DNA of 64,000 nucleotides. Source: Erysipelotrichales bacterium. GTDB lineage: Bacteria > Bacillota_I > Bacilli_A > Erysipelotrichales > Erysipelotrichaceae. Position numbers and translations under genes: made by a program. Location: the NCBI GenBank assembly GCA_910576345.1, contig CAJTIT010000010.1:25023-89022 (forward strand), read 5' to 3'. Of this stretch, positions 36,192-46,183 are shown in pieces (position 1 is the first letter of the stretch; the number at the start of each line of letters is the position of its first letter). Below the pieces are notes generated by a model, which made no database searches, was not told where the DNA came from, and worked only from the letters and a program-made list of their open reading frames with translations.

Positions 36192-38086
36192 TTTATGATA
36201 TTGCTATGTGTTTATTTTATGTTGCAGTCATGATTTTTGTAATGCATGCGTTTGGAAATCGATTAATCAAAAGCACATGTTTTGCGAAAAATTTCATTTA
36301 TGGATACGTGCTTTATATTGTTTTATGCTCTTTAATCGGAATTTGTACGCAGTTCTTCTCTTTGCCTTGGAAACTGTATGAATGGTCAATGTCGATAATC
36401 TTTATCCTTGTAACCGTTTTCTCATTTTATAAGAGAGAATGGAAATTTAGTCTTGACGCTCTGAAGAAGCATTATAAAGAATATGGATTATATTATGGTA
36501 TGGCTGCTATATTGGTTTGTCTTGGATTAATCTATATTTATTATCAATGGCTGAACAATCATATCGATGATGCATGGTATTTAGGTAAAGTAAAAATGGT
36601 GCCAGAAGTGGATAATATGAGTACATTGTATTATCCTACAGGCTTTACATATCCAGCCGATTATGTTCGAATGGTCAATACTTTTGAAATTGAATTGGCT
36701 TTCTTTTCACACATTATGCATATATCGCCAAGTGTTTTTGTAAAAGTGGGTCAAAGCTTTTTGATGTATTTTATAATTTTGAATGTTTTTCATTTATTAT
36801 ATCAGAAGCTTCTGTATAAGAATCTTTCAATAGATCAATATTTTATATCCGTAATAATGCTGGCGATGCTGATTTTTGGTTGGTATCATGAATTACTGGC
36901 GGGCAAGGAGGTATTGTATCTTCATGATAGCTGGCAATTCAATACTGCGATATGGTATGGCAGTTCCACTGTAAGGACAATGAGTCTTGTTTTATTATTA
37001 TATCCTTTTATGGATAATGTGCAATTTTCTTTGAAAAAAGGAGTCTATTATGTGTTGACATGCGTTTTTTTAATGACACGTGCTTCACAGGCTATACCAG
37101 CGATTTATTTGGCTACAGCTGCATACATCTGTTATCAAATGCTCATTCAAGCCCAAAAGAGGAAGCAAATCTATGGGTTTATTGTTGTGATTTTGATTGC
37201 GATGGCAGTGATTCCAATGAGTGAAACTTGTGTCATTATGCAAGATGTCATTTGGATGGTGTTAAAAAATAATGTAACATCAATTTTATTAATGCTTACA
37301 GTTTTGATGATTGCCTTATCTTTTCAACTGAAAAATAATACAATCCAGCGTTGGAACATATGGTTAATCATTATGGCGATTCTAATGTTTATGCCTAGAA
37401 TAAACACGTTGTTTTTGCGCTTTTGTATTTATGATTTTGTTGTAGCAAGAACGACAACGCTGTATTTCTTTACGTTGGTTGGTACTGGATTTTGTTATAT
37501 GGGTTATTTTTTGTATCAGTTACTTGGAAACGGAAAAAAACTATACCTTTTATATGGCTGCATGTCTTTGTATTTGATTTGTGTGCCCGTTTTATATATT
37601 CAGCAGATTTATGGAGTAAAACATGCAGTGTCAGTGTTGCTTCAAAATCCAAAACTGATACCGCAAAGTACGTTGGATTTAAGTAAGGAACTGGAAACAT
37701 ATCAACAGGAAATAAAGGAAGATTTGTATATACTTGCCCCAGCTGTAGTTTCTTTAGATGGAACTGTCCACTCATTTGCCGCAATGCTGCGCTATGAAGC
37801 ACCGCATATTTATGTGGTGGGTGCAGTCCCTCGATACTCTGGCATGTTGGAAAACAATAAATTTTATGGCTATACGCAGCGTGAACAGGACGTATTTGAG
37901 TACTTTAATAATGGTACAGATATGGATGTTGAAAAAATGAACGCTTTATTTCAGTCTTATCCAATCAATTGTCTTATTGTAACCAACTTGCAGGCAAAAC
38001 AAATGGCGATGAGAAAGCTTGGATTTCAAGAGGTATTTGATTTTGATTTGAAACAAGGAAATACATATTATGTTTTAAAGAAATAA
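36188..38086 (+). CDS. Polytopic membrane protein of the glycan locus
   Basis: 632 residues from ATG 36188, with AAAGGAGG in front; the longer open frame (to 35984) only overlaps the flippase gene. About 11-12 membrane segments, then a C-terminal soluble part of about 130 residues. An NNHIDDAWYLGKV stretch after the fifth segment resembles the first-loop acidic motif of GT-C-type or DUF6077-type membrane proteins. Polymerase or GT-C transferase are both possible. Confidence 0.72.
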   Translation: MIYDIAMCLFYVAVMIFVMHAFGNRLIKSTCFAKNFIYGYVLYIVLCSLIGICTQFFSLPWKLYEWSMSIIFILVTVFSFYKREWKFSLDALKKHYKEYGLYYGMAAILVCLGLIYIYYQWLNNHIDDAWYLGKVKMVPEVDNMSTLYYPTGFTYPADYVRMVNTFEIELAFFSHIMHISPSVFVKVGQSFLMYFIILNVFHLLYQKLLYKNLSIDQYFISVIMLAMLIFGWYHELLAGKEVLYLHDSWQFNTAIWYGSSTVRTMSLVLLLYPFMDNVQFSLKKGVYYVLTCVFLMTRASQAIPAIYLATAAYICYQMLIQAQKRKQIYGFIVVILIAMAVIPMSETCVIMQDVIWMVLKNNVTSILLMLTVLMIALSFQLKNNTIQRWNIWLIIMAILMFMPRINTLFLRFCIYDFVVARTTTLYFFTLVGTGFCYMGYFLYQLLGNGKKLYLLYGCMSLYLICVPVLYIQQIYGVKHAVSVLLQNPKLIPQSTLDLSKELETYQQEIKEDLYILAPAVVSLDGTVHSFAAMLRYEAPHIYVVGAVPRYSGMLENNKFYGYTQREQDVFEYFNNGTDMDVEKMNALFQSYPINCLIVTNLQAKQMAMRKLGFQEVFDFDLKQGNTYYVLKK

Positions 38087-38632
38087 AGTCATGCGCTTGT
38101 ATACAGATAATTTAATGAATATGATACGAGTTTTTATCTTTATTTTTTTGGAAGTTTAGAGCTTAATAACTTTGTTCGATTAAAAAAGACGACGATGAAA
38201 GCTTAATTGAATACAATATAATTTATAACGAATGATTAGGTATGTATGGACAATATATAAATGAAACAATTGCTTTTAAAATTAAATTAGAAAATATTCT
38301 AAATGATTTCTTTCAGCTGCACTATTTAATTTTAAATTAGGTGTTTAGACTATGATAGGAATTGTTATAATTTTGAACAAAGAATCACAACTTCATCAAT
38401 TCTTGTTTCTTGAATTGTAGTACCAATGAAAATGGCGGAAATTTTTAATAAAGATAATGGTAAAAATATTGCAGATGTTATTGATTATAAACAAAAGTAA
38501 TAAGCATCATAATATATTCTACTTTAATGTTTTATCCGTTATGGATAATATTCAAGAATATGTAAAAGAAAAAAACATGGCTTTTTCTTTAGAACTATAT
38601 TATACTTATTGTGTATGCAAGGAGAGGTAATC
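38087..38632 (+). other. AT-rich stretch without an intact gene
   Basis: About 545 bases between two locus genes. Short open pieces, such as MKMAEIFNKDNGKNIADVI (from about 38427) and NVLSVMDNIQEYVKEKN-type sequence further on, suggest a decayed gene. No ribosome site fits them. Confidence 0.4.
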
Positions 38633-39418
38633 GTGGAAAAAGAATTGTCATTTGCTATTTGTGCTTACAAAACAAGCAAATATTTAGAAGAATTGGTGCT
38701 TTGTTTAACACAACAGAGTGAGCCTGTTGAAATATATATATCGACTTCAACTCCCAATGAACATATAAAAGCAATTGCAGAAAAATATGCGTTGCCTCTT
38801 TATATAAATGATACTGGAAAGAAAGGAAGTCCAGCTGATTGGAATTTTGCGTATGCGCAAGCTAAAACGCCTTATGTTGTTCTCGCACATCAAGATGATC
38901 GATATGAAAAAGAGTACGCAGAAATGATCCTGCAGGCTTTCCATCAAGCAAAACATCCCATAATCGCATTCAGTAATTATTATGAAATCAGAAATGGGAA
39001 AAAAGTATATGATTATCCTTTAAGGAAAATCAAGGATTTTATGTTGAAACCACTTAAATTTTCTAATAAAAATCGATTTATTCGTAATCGTGTGCTGAGT
39101 GTTGGATTTCCAATTTGCTGTCCCGCTATCGCTTATTGTAAAAAAAATTTTCCAACCATTGATTTTAAAGATGGGTGGGTAAATAGTCATGATTGGGAAG
39201 CTATTGTGAGACTCGCAAAACAAAAAGGTGAGTTTCAATACATAGCGAAGCCTTTGGTTGGACATCGTATTTATGAGGAATCTCAAACGACAAATACAAT
39301 TGCATCAGGTGCACGCGCCAAAGAAGATTATGCAGTATTGAAAAGTTATTGGCCTGCCCCTATTGCGAAACTGATATTAAAATATTATTCTAAAAGCATG
39401 GAAAGCAATTCTTTATAG
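38633..39418 (+). CDS. Family 2 glycosyltransferase
   Basis: 261 residues from GTG 38633, chosen because AAGGAGAGG sits 6 bases in front; the open frame upstream to 38609 has none. GT-A fold: LSFAICAYKTSKYLEELVLCL, then GKKGSPADWNFAYAQA, VLAHQDDRY (the acidic metal-binding motif, about 85). It transfers a sugar from a nucleotide donor to the growing glycan. Acceptor and donor unknown. Confidence 0.82.
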   Translation: MEKELSFAICAYKTSKYLEELVLCLTQQSEPVEIYISTSTPNEHIKAIAEKYALPLYINDTGKKGSPADWNFAYAQAKTPYVVLAHQDDRYEKEYAEMILQAFHQAKHPIIAFSNYYEIRNGKKVYDYPLRKIKDFMLKPLKFSNKNRFIRNRVLSVGFPICCPAIAYCKKNFPTIDFKDGWVNSHDWEAIVRLAKQKGEFQYIAKPLVGHRIYEESQTTNTIASGARAKEDYAVLKSYWPAPIAKLILKYYSKSMESNSL

Positions 39419-39431
39419 AGAGGATTATTAT

Positions 39432-40271
39432 ATGGCGAAGAAAAAAATATTGGTTACTGGTGCTTGTGGCTATATAGGCAGGCATGTCATATACACATTG
39501 CTTGCGCAAGGACATCATATAATTGCGGCAGATGTTGTCAATCATGGTATCGATGAGCGATGTGATACATTTATTGGGGATATTTTTCAGGCAGATGATC
39601 ATTTGTATGAAAAATTGCATTGTCCGGATATCTGCCTTCATCTGGCATGGAGAGATGGCTTCCATCATAATTCTGATTATCATATGGGACATGTATCAGA
39701 ACATTATCAGTTTCTTGTAAGGATGGCTAATCAAGGCTGCAAGCATCTTGCGGTTTTAGGAAGCATGCATGAAATTGGTTATCATGAAGGCATGATTGAA
39801 GAATCTACAAAAGCCAATCCACGTTCGATGTATGGTATTGCAAAATTTGCTCTTCGACAAGCTTGCGAATTAAAATTTCAAGCATTGCCTGATGTAGTTT
39901 TTCAATGGCTGCGTGCTTATTATATATATGGAGATGACAAACAAAATCAATCGATTTTTACAAAATTAATATCGGCGGAAGCAGAAGGGAAGACAACATT
40001 TCCGTTTACGTCAGGAAAGAATAAATTTGATTTCATTCATATTGATGAGCTTGCAAAACAGATAACAGCGGTGATTTCTCAGACAAAAATACAGGGCATT
40101 ATTGAATGCTGTAGCGGAAAGCCAATCAGCTTAGCAGAAAAAGTAGAAGATTTTATCACGCAGCACCATTACAAAATTAAACTTGATTACGGGGCATTTC
40201 CTGATCGTCCTTATGATTCTCCAGTTGTGTATGGAGACGCATCAAAAATAAAGCAAATACTGAAAAAGTAA
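39432..40271 (+). CDS. NAD-dependent epimerase/dehydratase (extended SDR)
   Basis: 279 residues. Rossmann motif VTGACGYIGRHV (8-19), a SDR serine region (VLGSMHEIGY) and the catalytic YGIAK (about residue 136). Members convert nucleotide sugars (UDP-Glc/Gal-type epimerases, dTDP-sugar reductases). It starts 13 bases after the transferase, with AGAGGA in front. The specific sugar is unknown. Confidence 0.87.
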   Translation: MAKKKILVTGACGYIGRHVIYTLLAQGHHIIAADVVNHGIDERCDTFIGDIFQADDHLYEKLHCPDICLHLAWRDGFHHNSDYHMGHVSEHYQFLVRMANQGCKHLAVLGSMHEIGYHEGMIEESTKANPRSMYGIAKFALRQACELKFQALPDVVFQWLRAYYIYGDDKQNQSIFTKLISAEAEGKTTFPFTSGKNKFDFIHIDELAKQITAVISQTKIQGIIECCSGKPISLAEKVEDFITQHHYKIKLDYGAFPDRPYDSPVVYGDASKIKQILKK

Positions 40272-40286
40272 TAAAGGAAGAAGCAT

Positions 40287-41318
40287 ATGGAACAACAGTT
40301 CATCACTTTACATCAAAAGAAACACATTCGAAGTACAAATTTGCAATGTATTCGTTTTATCGCGGCCATGCTTGTAATTATTTGTCATGCATATCCTTTG
40401 TGTTTGGGTAGTGGTTTTCAAGATATGTTGGGTGATTTCACGAATGGCAGTGTGACCTTTGGTGGTTTTGCGGTCGCTGTTTTTTTCTTTATCAGTGGAT
40501 TTTATGCGATACAAAGTATGCAGCGTGTAAGATCTTGGTTGCATTTTTTAACCAAAAAGTTGAAAAGGATGTTGCCGTCTCTTTTGCTCGTAGTGTTTGT
40601 ATGCACATTTGTGATAGGTCCTATGGTAAGTAATCTAACGTTCTTTACATATCTTGTGGATATGGATACCTATCGTTATCTGCTCAATGGTGTTTTTATT
40701 CTTCAACATAACTTGCCAGGTGTTTTTACGCACAATATTTACGGTTCTGTTGTTAATGGAGCTTTATGGACGATGCCTTTGGAATTTGTTTGCTTGATCG
40801 CTTGCGCATGTTTTGTTAGCATGAAGCTAGATACTCGAAAGCGCTACTTGTTTGTTTTGAGTTTGTTGGTTGTTGGTTTCATCGCTATGAATATCATATA
40901 TGGCAATGGATCTTTTTTCATGAGTGTGCTACTACCCTGCATGATGTTCTATATTGGTATTGGATTTTCTATATTTGATCAAAGCATTGTACTGGATGTA
41001 CGTTATTTTGTATTATTTTTGTTATTGGGAAGTGTGGTATTTTGTTTCTATGCTTATTTTGGCTGTATGATATTACTGCCATACTTTCTGATATATGTGT
41101 CCTATGGAATCAAGCAAAAAGGTAAGGTTTTTGCCTATTTGGGTGATGCCTCTTATGAAATGTATTTATGGGGATTTGTAATTCAACAGTTGATCGTAAT
41201 GTTTAATGGTGGATCAATGGATGTAGGTACACATTTAATGATTGCACTACCTTGTGTGATTTTGGCAGGATGCTTGACTCATTTTTGTTTGATGTCTAGA
41301 AAAGGAGCGTTTTCATGA
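40287..41318 (+). CDS. Acyltransferase 3 family membrane protein
   Basis: 343 residues, about 10 membrane segments. The first segment carries the family pattern: NLQCIRFIAAMLVIICHAYPL, with the conserved histidine, then FFFISGFYAIQSM. Such enzymes O-acetylate surface sugars, using acyl-CoA. Stop overlaps the next start (ATGA). Confidence 0.86.
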   Translation: MEQQFITLHQKKHIRSTNLQCIRFIAAMLVIICHAYPLCLGSGFQDMLGDFTNGSVTFGGFAVAVFFFISGFYAIQSMQRVRSWLHFLTKKLKRMLPSLLLVVFVCTFVIGPMVSNLTFFTYLVDMDTYRYLLNGVFILQHNLPGVFTHNIYGSVVNGALWTMPLEFVCLIACACFVSMKLDTRKRYLFVLSLLVVGFIAMNIIYGNGSFFMSVLLPCMMFYIGIGFSIFDQSIVLDVRYFVLFLLLGSVVFCFYAYFGCMILLPYFLIYVSYGIKQKGKVFAYLGDASYEMYLWGFVIQQLIVMFNGGSMDVGTHLMIALPCVILAGCLTHFCLMSRKGAFS

Positions 41319-42016
41319 AAGTTTTGATTATCATCCCAGCGTATAATGAAGCTAATAATATTGTCGCTGTAATTGAAAAACTAAAAAAAGATTTTTCGAA
41401 TGCAGATTATGTCATTATTAATGATTGTTCTAAGGATGATACGCTAAGAATTTGTAGGGAACACCAATACCAATATTTGGATTTACCATTAAATTTAGGA
41501 ATTGGCGGTGGTGTTCAAACCGGATACTTGTATGCTTACGCATATGATTATGATATTGCGATTCAAATTGATGGGGATGGACAGCATGATACAGCGTTTA
41601 TCCAGAACGTTGTAGATCCAATCGAACAGGGACAAGCAGATGTTGTAATAGGCTCCAGGTTTATTGATAAGGAAGGATTTCAATCATCTTTCATGCGGCG
41701 CTTCGGCATTCATTTTCTGTCGAGATTGATCCGTATTTGCTGCGGCGCAAATGTTAAGGATGTGACAAGTGGTTATCGTGCTGTGGGAAAGCGAATGATT
41801 GCCTGTTATGCACAAGATTATGCGCAAGATTATCCAGAACCGGAAGCAATCGTTATGGCAGCGCTACATGGCGCAAGAATTATGGAAGTGCCGGTCGTCA
41901 TGAAGGAACGGCTTGGCGGTGAAAGTTCCATTTCTGGTTTTCGTTCAATTTATTATATGTTGAAAGTATCTTTGGCAATTGTTATTTATCGATTGACACA
42001 TAAAAGGGAGGGATGA
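41315..42016 (+). CDS. DPM1-like polyprenyl-phosphate glycosyltransferase (GT2)
   Basis: 233 residues. IIIPAYNEANNI at the start, VIINDCSKDDT, NLGIGGGVQTGY, then QIDGDGQHD (acidic motif, 84-92) and GSRF. This is the layout of transferases that load a sugar on undecaprenyl phosphate for later addition outside the cell by a GT-C enzyme. Overlaps both neighbours by 4 bases; the DUF2304 gene that follows is its common partner. Confidence 0.9.
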   Translation: MKVLIIIPAYNEANNIVAVIEKLKKDFSNADYVIINDCSKDDTLRICREHQYQYLDLPLNLGIGGGVQTGYLYAYAYDYDIAIQIDGDGQHDTAFIQNVVDPIEQGQADVVIGSRFIDKEGFQSSFMRRFGIHFLSRLIRICCGANVKDVTSGYRAVGKRMIACYAQDYAQDYPEPEAIVMAALHGARIMEVPVVMKERLGGESSISGFRSIYYMLKVSLAIVIYRLTHKREG

Positions 42017-42384
42017 GCATGGCTTCCGTATTGCGTTTTTTTCTCATCATAGCGATTCTGTTTTATTTTATTTTTATTATGTATTTTTTACGAAAAAAAG
42101 CGCTCCATTTGAAATACTGCATTTTATGGCTAGTATGTGGAATTGTCATGATGGTATTTATATTGTTTCCGCAGCTTTTAGAAGAATTATCGAAGATGCT
42201 TGGAATTATTTCTCCAGTGAATACTTTATTTGCTTGTGAATTGTTTTTTTTAATGTTGATTCTAATGTCAATTACGTCCATTGTTTCCAAGCAGAACGAA
42301 AAATCGAAGCGAACTATACAACAGCTTGCATTATTGGAGAAACGAATTCGTGAATTAGAAGAAGAGAAAGAGGGAAAATCATGA
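42013..42384 (+). CDS. DUF2304 small membrane protein
   Basis: 123 residues: three hydrophobic segments then a charged coiled-coil tail (QQLALLEKRIRELEEEKEGKS). ALHLKYCILWLVCGIVM is the typical DUF2304 stretch. It usually accompanies a DPM1-like transferase, as it does here; perhaps a membrane partner or flippase for the lipid-linked sugar. Confidence 0.85.
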   Translation: MSMASVLRFFLIIAILFYFIFIMYFLRKKALHLKYCILWLVCGIVMMVFILFPQLLEELSKMLGIISPVNTLFACELFFLMLILMSITSIVSKQNEKSKRTIQQLALLEKRIRELEEEKEGKS

Positions 42385-44165
42385 ATATATCCGTATGGAT
42401 CTCCATATTCTTTGTGTTAGCTTACGGCATAGCTTTCTCTGGATTTTTTCTGGTAAAAAAGCGTGAGGAAGCATGTCAGGGAATGTTGTGGATCGTATTA
42501 ACGATTGTATTATTAATGGGTTATCATACACTGATTGCAGCGATGTGTAAGTTGGTTAGCGGAATATTTTCTATGCCTTTGATTGCGCTGGGGGATCTAT
42601 CAATTGGCGGTGTCTGCTGGCAGCGCATTTTGAAGACAAATCAGAAACAATTGTATTACTTTGATCGTCTTGATGGCATTGTTTGTGGAGTTTTAAGTAT
42701 TGTTGTACTATATTTTACCTATCGTGAGTTTACTTTTTCTTTTCATCTAGGTTATATTACCAGTGATCCTGGTGTACATTACGGCCTTGCCATGAATGCG
42801 CTTCGCTATGGTGAAACAACCGGAATGTTCTTCGCAGAAATTAACAATGCATTGTTTATTGGTGTTTTTGCGCCGTTTTTATCATCACTGATTTATTGTT
42901 ATAAAATGTTTATTCTTGCAGATGTTTTAATGTTTTTATTGTCAGGTTGTATTTTTTATGTGTTGATAAAAGAGTACCTTCGTGTTAAATATCAAATGAT
43001 ACTGGGGGTATTTGCGATTGTTTTGTATATGATAGGCTATCCGCTAAATAATATGTTGTTTGGTTTTATCTATCTTGGCATGAGTGTAACCGTGATTGCG
43101 TATATTATGATTGTTTTGAAGCAATATATGGATGATGCATATGATAAACGATTGCTGATAGCTATGTTAATGATTGGGGTTTTGTCATTGGTTCTTTGCT
43201 ACATGCTGTTTGCCCCAATTATATGGTTCGCAGTTTTTGCTTGTCTATGCTGGTATTACTGGAAGATACAGCGTTTATTTACGATACAAAGCGTGATGCT
43301 CCTATTATGTGTTTTTCTGATACCGACAATTTTAGCGTTTAAGTTTTGCTTTTTGGATTATTTTATTGGTCGAGACCTGAATATTTCCAATACGATTGCA
43401 AATGAAGGTGGAATATACAAAGATTTCTTTTCTAATTTTATTATGTTTCTTCCATTTGCAGTATATGGTTTCATAGAACAGTGGAAAACAAAAACTTTGG
43501 AAATTTATGAAATCTTTACAATGATCTTTTTTGGTTTTATTTTTGTTATGTTTTTATTCATGTATCAGGGCTATGTTTCTGAATATTATTATTATAAAGC
43601 ATATTATCCATTTTGGCTGATGTATTTCATTCTTGTCGTAAAGGGATTGTGTGCGCTGTGTCTTTTGCCGAAATCCGTATTGGCTTCTATGGCAAGTATA
43701 TTTATTGTAATTGTGGGAATCAATCGTTTGAATTTGGAACGCAGAATGTTGGTTAACCATCCAACCTTCACATCTGAAAAAAGTCGTAATTTTATGGATA
43801 TTTATATCTACAATGCTGAGAATCTGATAACACATGAATTTTATGATCAGCGTTTGATCGATTTATATCAATATGCGATGGATGAATGCATGACAAAGAG
43901 TGATAAACCAATTCCTGTTTTTGTTTCATTGAGCAATTATGAAGATTGGTATTGGTTTGAGAGTTTCAGCGGCATGGATTCCAGTATGTTCTATACTTGG
44001 GATATTGGAGAGAATGGCATCAAATCAAAAATTCTACATTATGATGCGGATTATGTGATCGTAAAGTATGATGATCCAATGTATCAAAATAATCGAAGCT
44101 TTTTTAAGCCATATCAGTGTATCTATAAAAACGAAGTTGGATGCATTTATCAAATACAACTTTAA
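42381..44165 (+). CDS. Large polytopic membrane protein, possible GT-C transferase
   Basis: 594 residues, about 13 membrane segments and a soluble C-terminal domain of about 130 residues. After an early segment it reads YITSDPGVHYGLAMNAL, which could be the acidic catalytic loop of GT-C enzymes that use polyprenyl-phosphate sugars. Coupled by a 4-base overlap to the DUF2304/DPM1-like pair, which would make its donor. The family is not certain. Confidence 0.7.
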   Translation: MNISVWISIFFVLAYGIAFSGFFLVKKREEACQGMLWIVLTIVLLMGYHTLIAAMCKLVSGIFSMPLIALGDLSIGGVCWQRILKTNQKQLYYFDRLDGIVCGVLSIVVLYFTYREFTFSFHLGYITSDPGVHYGLAMNALRYGETTGMFFAEINNALFIGVFAPFLSSLIYCYKMFILADVLMFLLSGCIFYVLIKEYLRVKYQMILGVFAIVLYMIGYPLNNMLFGFIYLGMSVTVIAYIMIVLKQYMDDAYDKRLLIAMLMIGVLSLVLCYMLFAPIIWFAVFACLCWYYWKIQRLFTIQSVMLLLCVFLIPTILAFKFCFLDYFIGRDLNISNTIANEGGIYKDFFSNFIMFLPFAVYGFIEQWKTKTLEIYEIFTMIFFGFIFVMFLFMYQGYVSEYYYYKAYYPFWLMYFILVVKGLCALCLLPKSVLASMASIFIVIVGINRLNLERRMLVNHPTFTSEKSRNFMDIYIYNAENLITHEFYDQRLIDLYQYAMDECMTKSDKPIPVFVSLSNYEDWYWFESFSGMDSSMFYTWDIGENGIKSKILHYDADYVIVKYDDPMYQNNRSFFKPYQCIYKNEVGCIYQIQL

Positions 44166-44188
44166 TTTCTAATATTTCGTGTTATAAT
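44160..44188 (+). promoter_or_regulatory. Probable internal promoter before rfbA
   Basis: TATAAT at 44183 with upstream TGT forms an extended -10; the -35 (CTTTAA, 17-base spacing) is weak. It would start the rhamnose genes separately. Confidence 0.55.
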
Positions 44189-44226
44189 TAAGCTGAAAGA
44201 TTCATAGTATTAGGAGGGGTTATGAA

Positions 44227-45108
44227 ATGAAGGGTATTATTCTGGCAGGCGGTAGCGGTACACGTCTCTATCCGCTCACCAAGGTTACGTCAAAACAGCT
44301 GTTGCCGATATATGACAAGCCTATGATTTATTATCCGCTTTCTGTGTTGATGAACGCAGGAATTCAGGATATTCTGATAATTTCCACTCCTACGGATACG
44401 CCAAGATTTGAAGCTTTGTTAGGTGATGGTTCTCCATTTGGTATTCATCTTCAATATAAGGTACAGGAAAGTCCCGATGGATTGGCGCAAGCGTTTGTGA
44501 TTGGTGAAGATTTTATTGGTGATGATGGTGTAGCGATGGTTCTGGGAGATAATATCTTTCATGGTCATGGCTTGACAAAGCGTTTAAAAGCAGCGGCCGC
44601 AAAGACACATGGTGCGACGGTATTTGGTTATTATGTGGATGACCCGGAACGTTTCGGTGTCGTGGAGTTTGATCAGGAAGGGAAAGCGGTTTCTTTAGAG
44701 GAAAAGCCTATACACCCTAAAAGCAATTATGCGGTAACAGGGTTGTATTTTTATGACAATCGCGTTGTAAAGTATGCAAAAAATCTACAAAAAAGCGAAC
44801 GTGGTGAATATGAAATCACGGATTTGAATCGCATCTATTTAGATCAGGGCGATCTAGAAGTTACATTATTGGGACAAGGGTTTACATGGTTGGATACAGG
44901 AACGCATGAATCATTAGCGGATGCGACAAATTTTGTGAAAACAGTAGAAACGCATCAAAATCGAAAAATAGCATGTTTAGAAGAAATAGCTTACTATAAC
45001 AATTGGATTTCAAAAGAAGAACTTATGAAAACTTATGAAGTATTGAAAAAGAATCAATATGGAAAATATTTAAAGGATGTTATGGACAATAAATATTTAG
45101 ACCAATAG
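44227..45108 (+). CDS. rfbA: Glucose-1-phosphate thymidylyltransferase
   Basis: 293 residues, full length. Nucleotidyltransferase signature [19 protein letters not shown] (8-26) with the DKPMIYYPL donor loop, GDNIFHGHG, and VVEFDQEG. It makes dTDP-glucose, the first step to dTDP-L-rhamnose. TAGGAGGGG lies 7 bases before ATG 44227. The first of four rhamnose genes in order A, D, B, C. Confidence 0.97.
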   Translation: MKGIILAGGSGTRLYPLTKVTSKQLLPIYDKPMIYYPLSVLMNAGIQDILIISTPTDTPRFEALLGDGSPFGIHLQYKVQESPDGLAQAFVIGEDFIGDDGVAMVLGDNIFHGHGLTKRLKAAAAKTHGATVFGYYVDDPERFGVVEFDQEGKAVSLEEKPIHPKSNYAVTGLYFYDNRVVKYAKNLQKSERGEYEITDLNRIYLDQGDLEVTLLGQGFTWLDTGTHESLADATNFVKTVETHQNRKIACLEEIAYYNNWISKEELMKTYEVLKKNQYGKYLKDVMDNKYLDQ

Positions 45109-45126
45109 AAGACTGGAGTGGAACTA

Positions 45127-46002
45127 ATGAAATTATTGATTACAGGATGTGGTGGACAACTTGGAGAGGAATTACAAACGATCATCAGTCAGGGGAAATC
45201 GCAGTTAGGTGCGATAAATCCAATTTACCATAATGCACAAGTCGTAGCTGTGGATGTGAAAGATTTGGATATAACCAATCAATCACAGGTAGAAACCATG
45301 ATGGAAAAAGAACGTCCGGATATCGTAATCAATTGCGCAGCTTGTACCAATGTAGACGGGTGTGAAAGAGATAAAGACGATGCTTTTCGTGTCAATGCGA
45401 TCGGCGCTATGCGATTAGCAATCGCTTGTGAAAAATATCAAGCGAAACTTTGTCAAATTTCAACAGATTATGTGTTTGATGGAAATGGTCATCATCCTTA
45501 TTGCGAATATGATCGCTGTGCACCGACAAGTGTATATGGCGCAACGAAACTGCTTGGCGAGGAATATACAAGGGATTTTTGTTCCAGATATTTTATTGTA
45601 AGAACATCTTGGCTTTATGGAAAAAGCGGCAAGAATTTTGTGAAAACGGTTCTGCGTCTGATGAGTGAACAGCATAAGATGACAGTGGTCAATGATCAAT
45701 TTGGCAATCCTACGTATGCGAATGATTTGGCACATCATATATTAAAAATTATTTTAACGGATGATTATGGAATTTACCATTGTAGTGGTAACGGCGTATG
45801 TTCTTGGTATGAATTCGCAAAAAAAATTGTAGAGCTTTCAGGAATGGAAGGAGAAGTACTTGCTTGTACGAGTGAAGAATACAAAACCCCTACAAAACGT
45901 CCGGCATATTCTGCACTTGATCATACGATGTTAAGATGTACCGTTGGCGATGAAATGCGTCATTGGAAAGATGCGCTTTCTGCATTCTTTCAGGATAATT
46001 GA
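45127..46002 (+). CDS. rfbD: dTDP-4-dehydrorhamnose reductase
   Basis: 291 residues from ATG 45127 (GGAG upstream; the GTG 9 bases earlier is in frame but worse placed). Nucleotide-binding GCGGQLGEEL near the start, QISTDYVFDG, catalytic YGATKLLGE. It reduces dTDP-4-keto-L-rhamnose, the final step. It precedes rfbB in the gene order although it acts last. Confidence 0.96.
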   Translation: MKLLITGCGGQLGEELQTIISQGKSQLGAINPIYHNAQVVAVDVKDLDITNQSQVETMMEKERPDIVINCAACTNVDGCERDKDDAFRVNAIGAMRLAIACEKYQAKLCQISTDYVFDGNGHHPYCEYDRCAPTSVYGATKLLGEEYTRDFCSRYFIVRTSWLYGKSGKNFVKTVLRLMSEQHKMTVVNDQFGNPTYANDLAHHILKIILTDDYGIYHCSGNGVCSWYEFAKKIVELSGMEGEVLACTSEEYKTPTKRPAYSALDHTMLRCTVGDEMRHWKDALSAFFQDN

Positions 46003-46119
46003 TATGTATTTTCAGTATTTTCTATCATATGGATTTTGGGAAGTTTTTATCAGCAAAAGATTTGAGCTTCCTTTTATAATGTTGGATCATCAAGAAAAAA
46101 TCAAGACAAAAGGAATTGG

Positions 46120-46148
46120 TTGCCAGAATGAGGGGATAACTGTATAAT
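46120..46148 (+). promoter_or_regulatory. Sigma-A promoter before rfbB
   Basis: TTGCCA, 17 bases, TATAAT, 36 bases before ATG 46184, in the only sizable gap inside the rhamnose genes. Confidence 0.75.
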
Positions 46149-46183
46149 ATAGATAGCAAAAATCAAAACAAGGAGAAAAGAAT

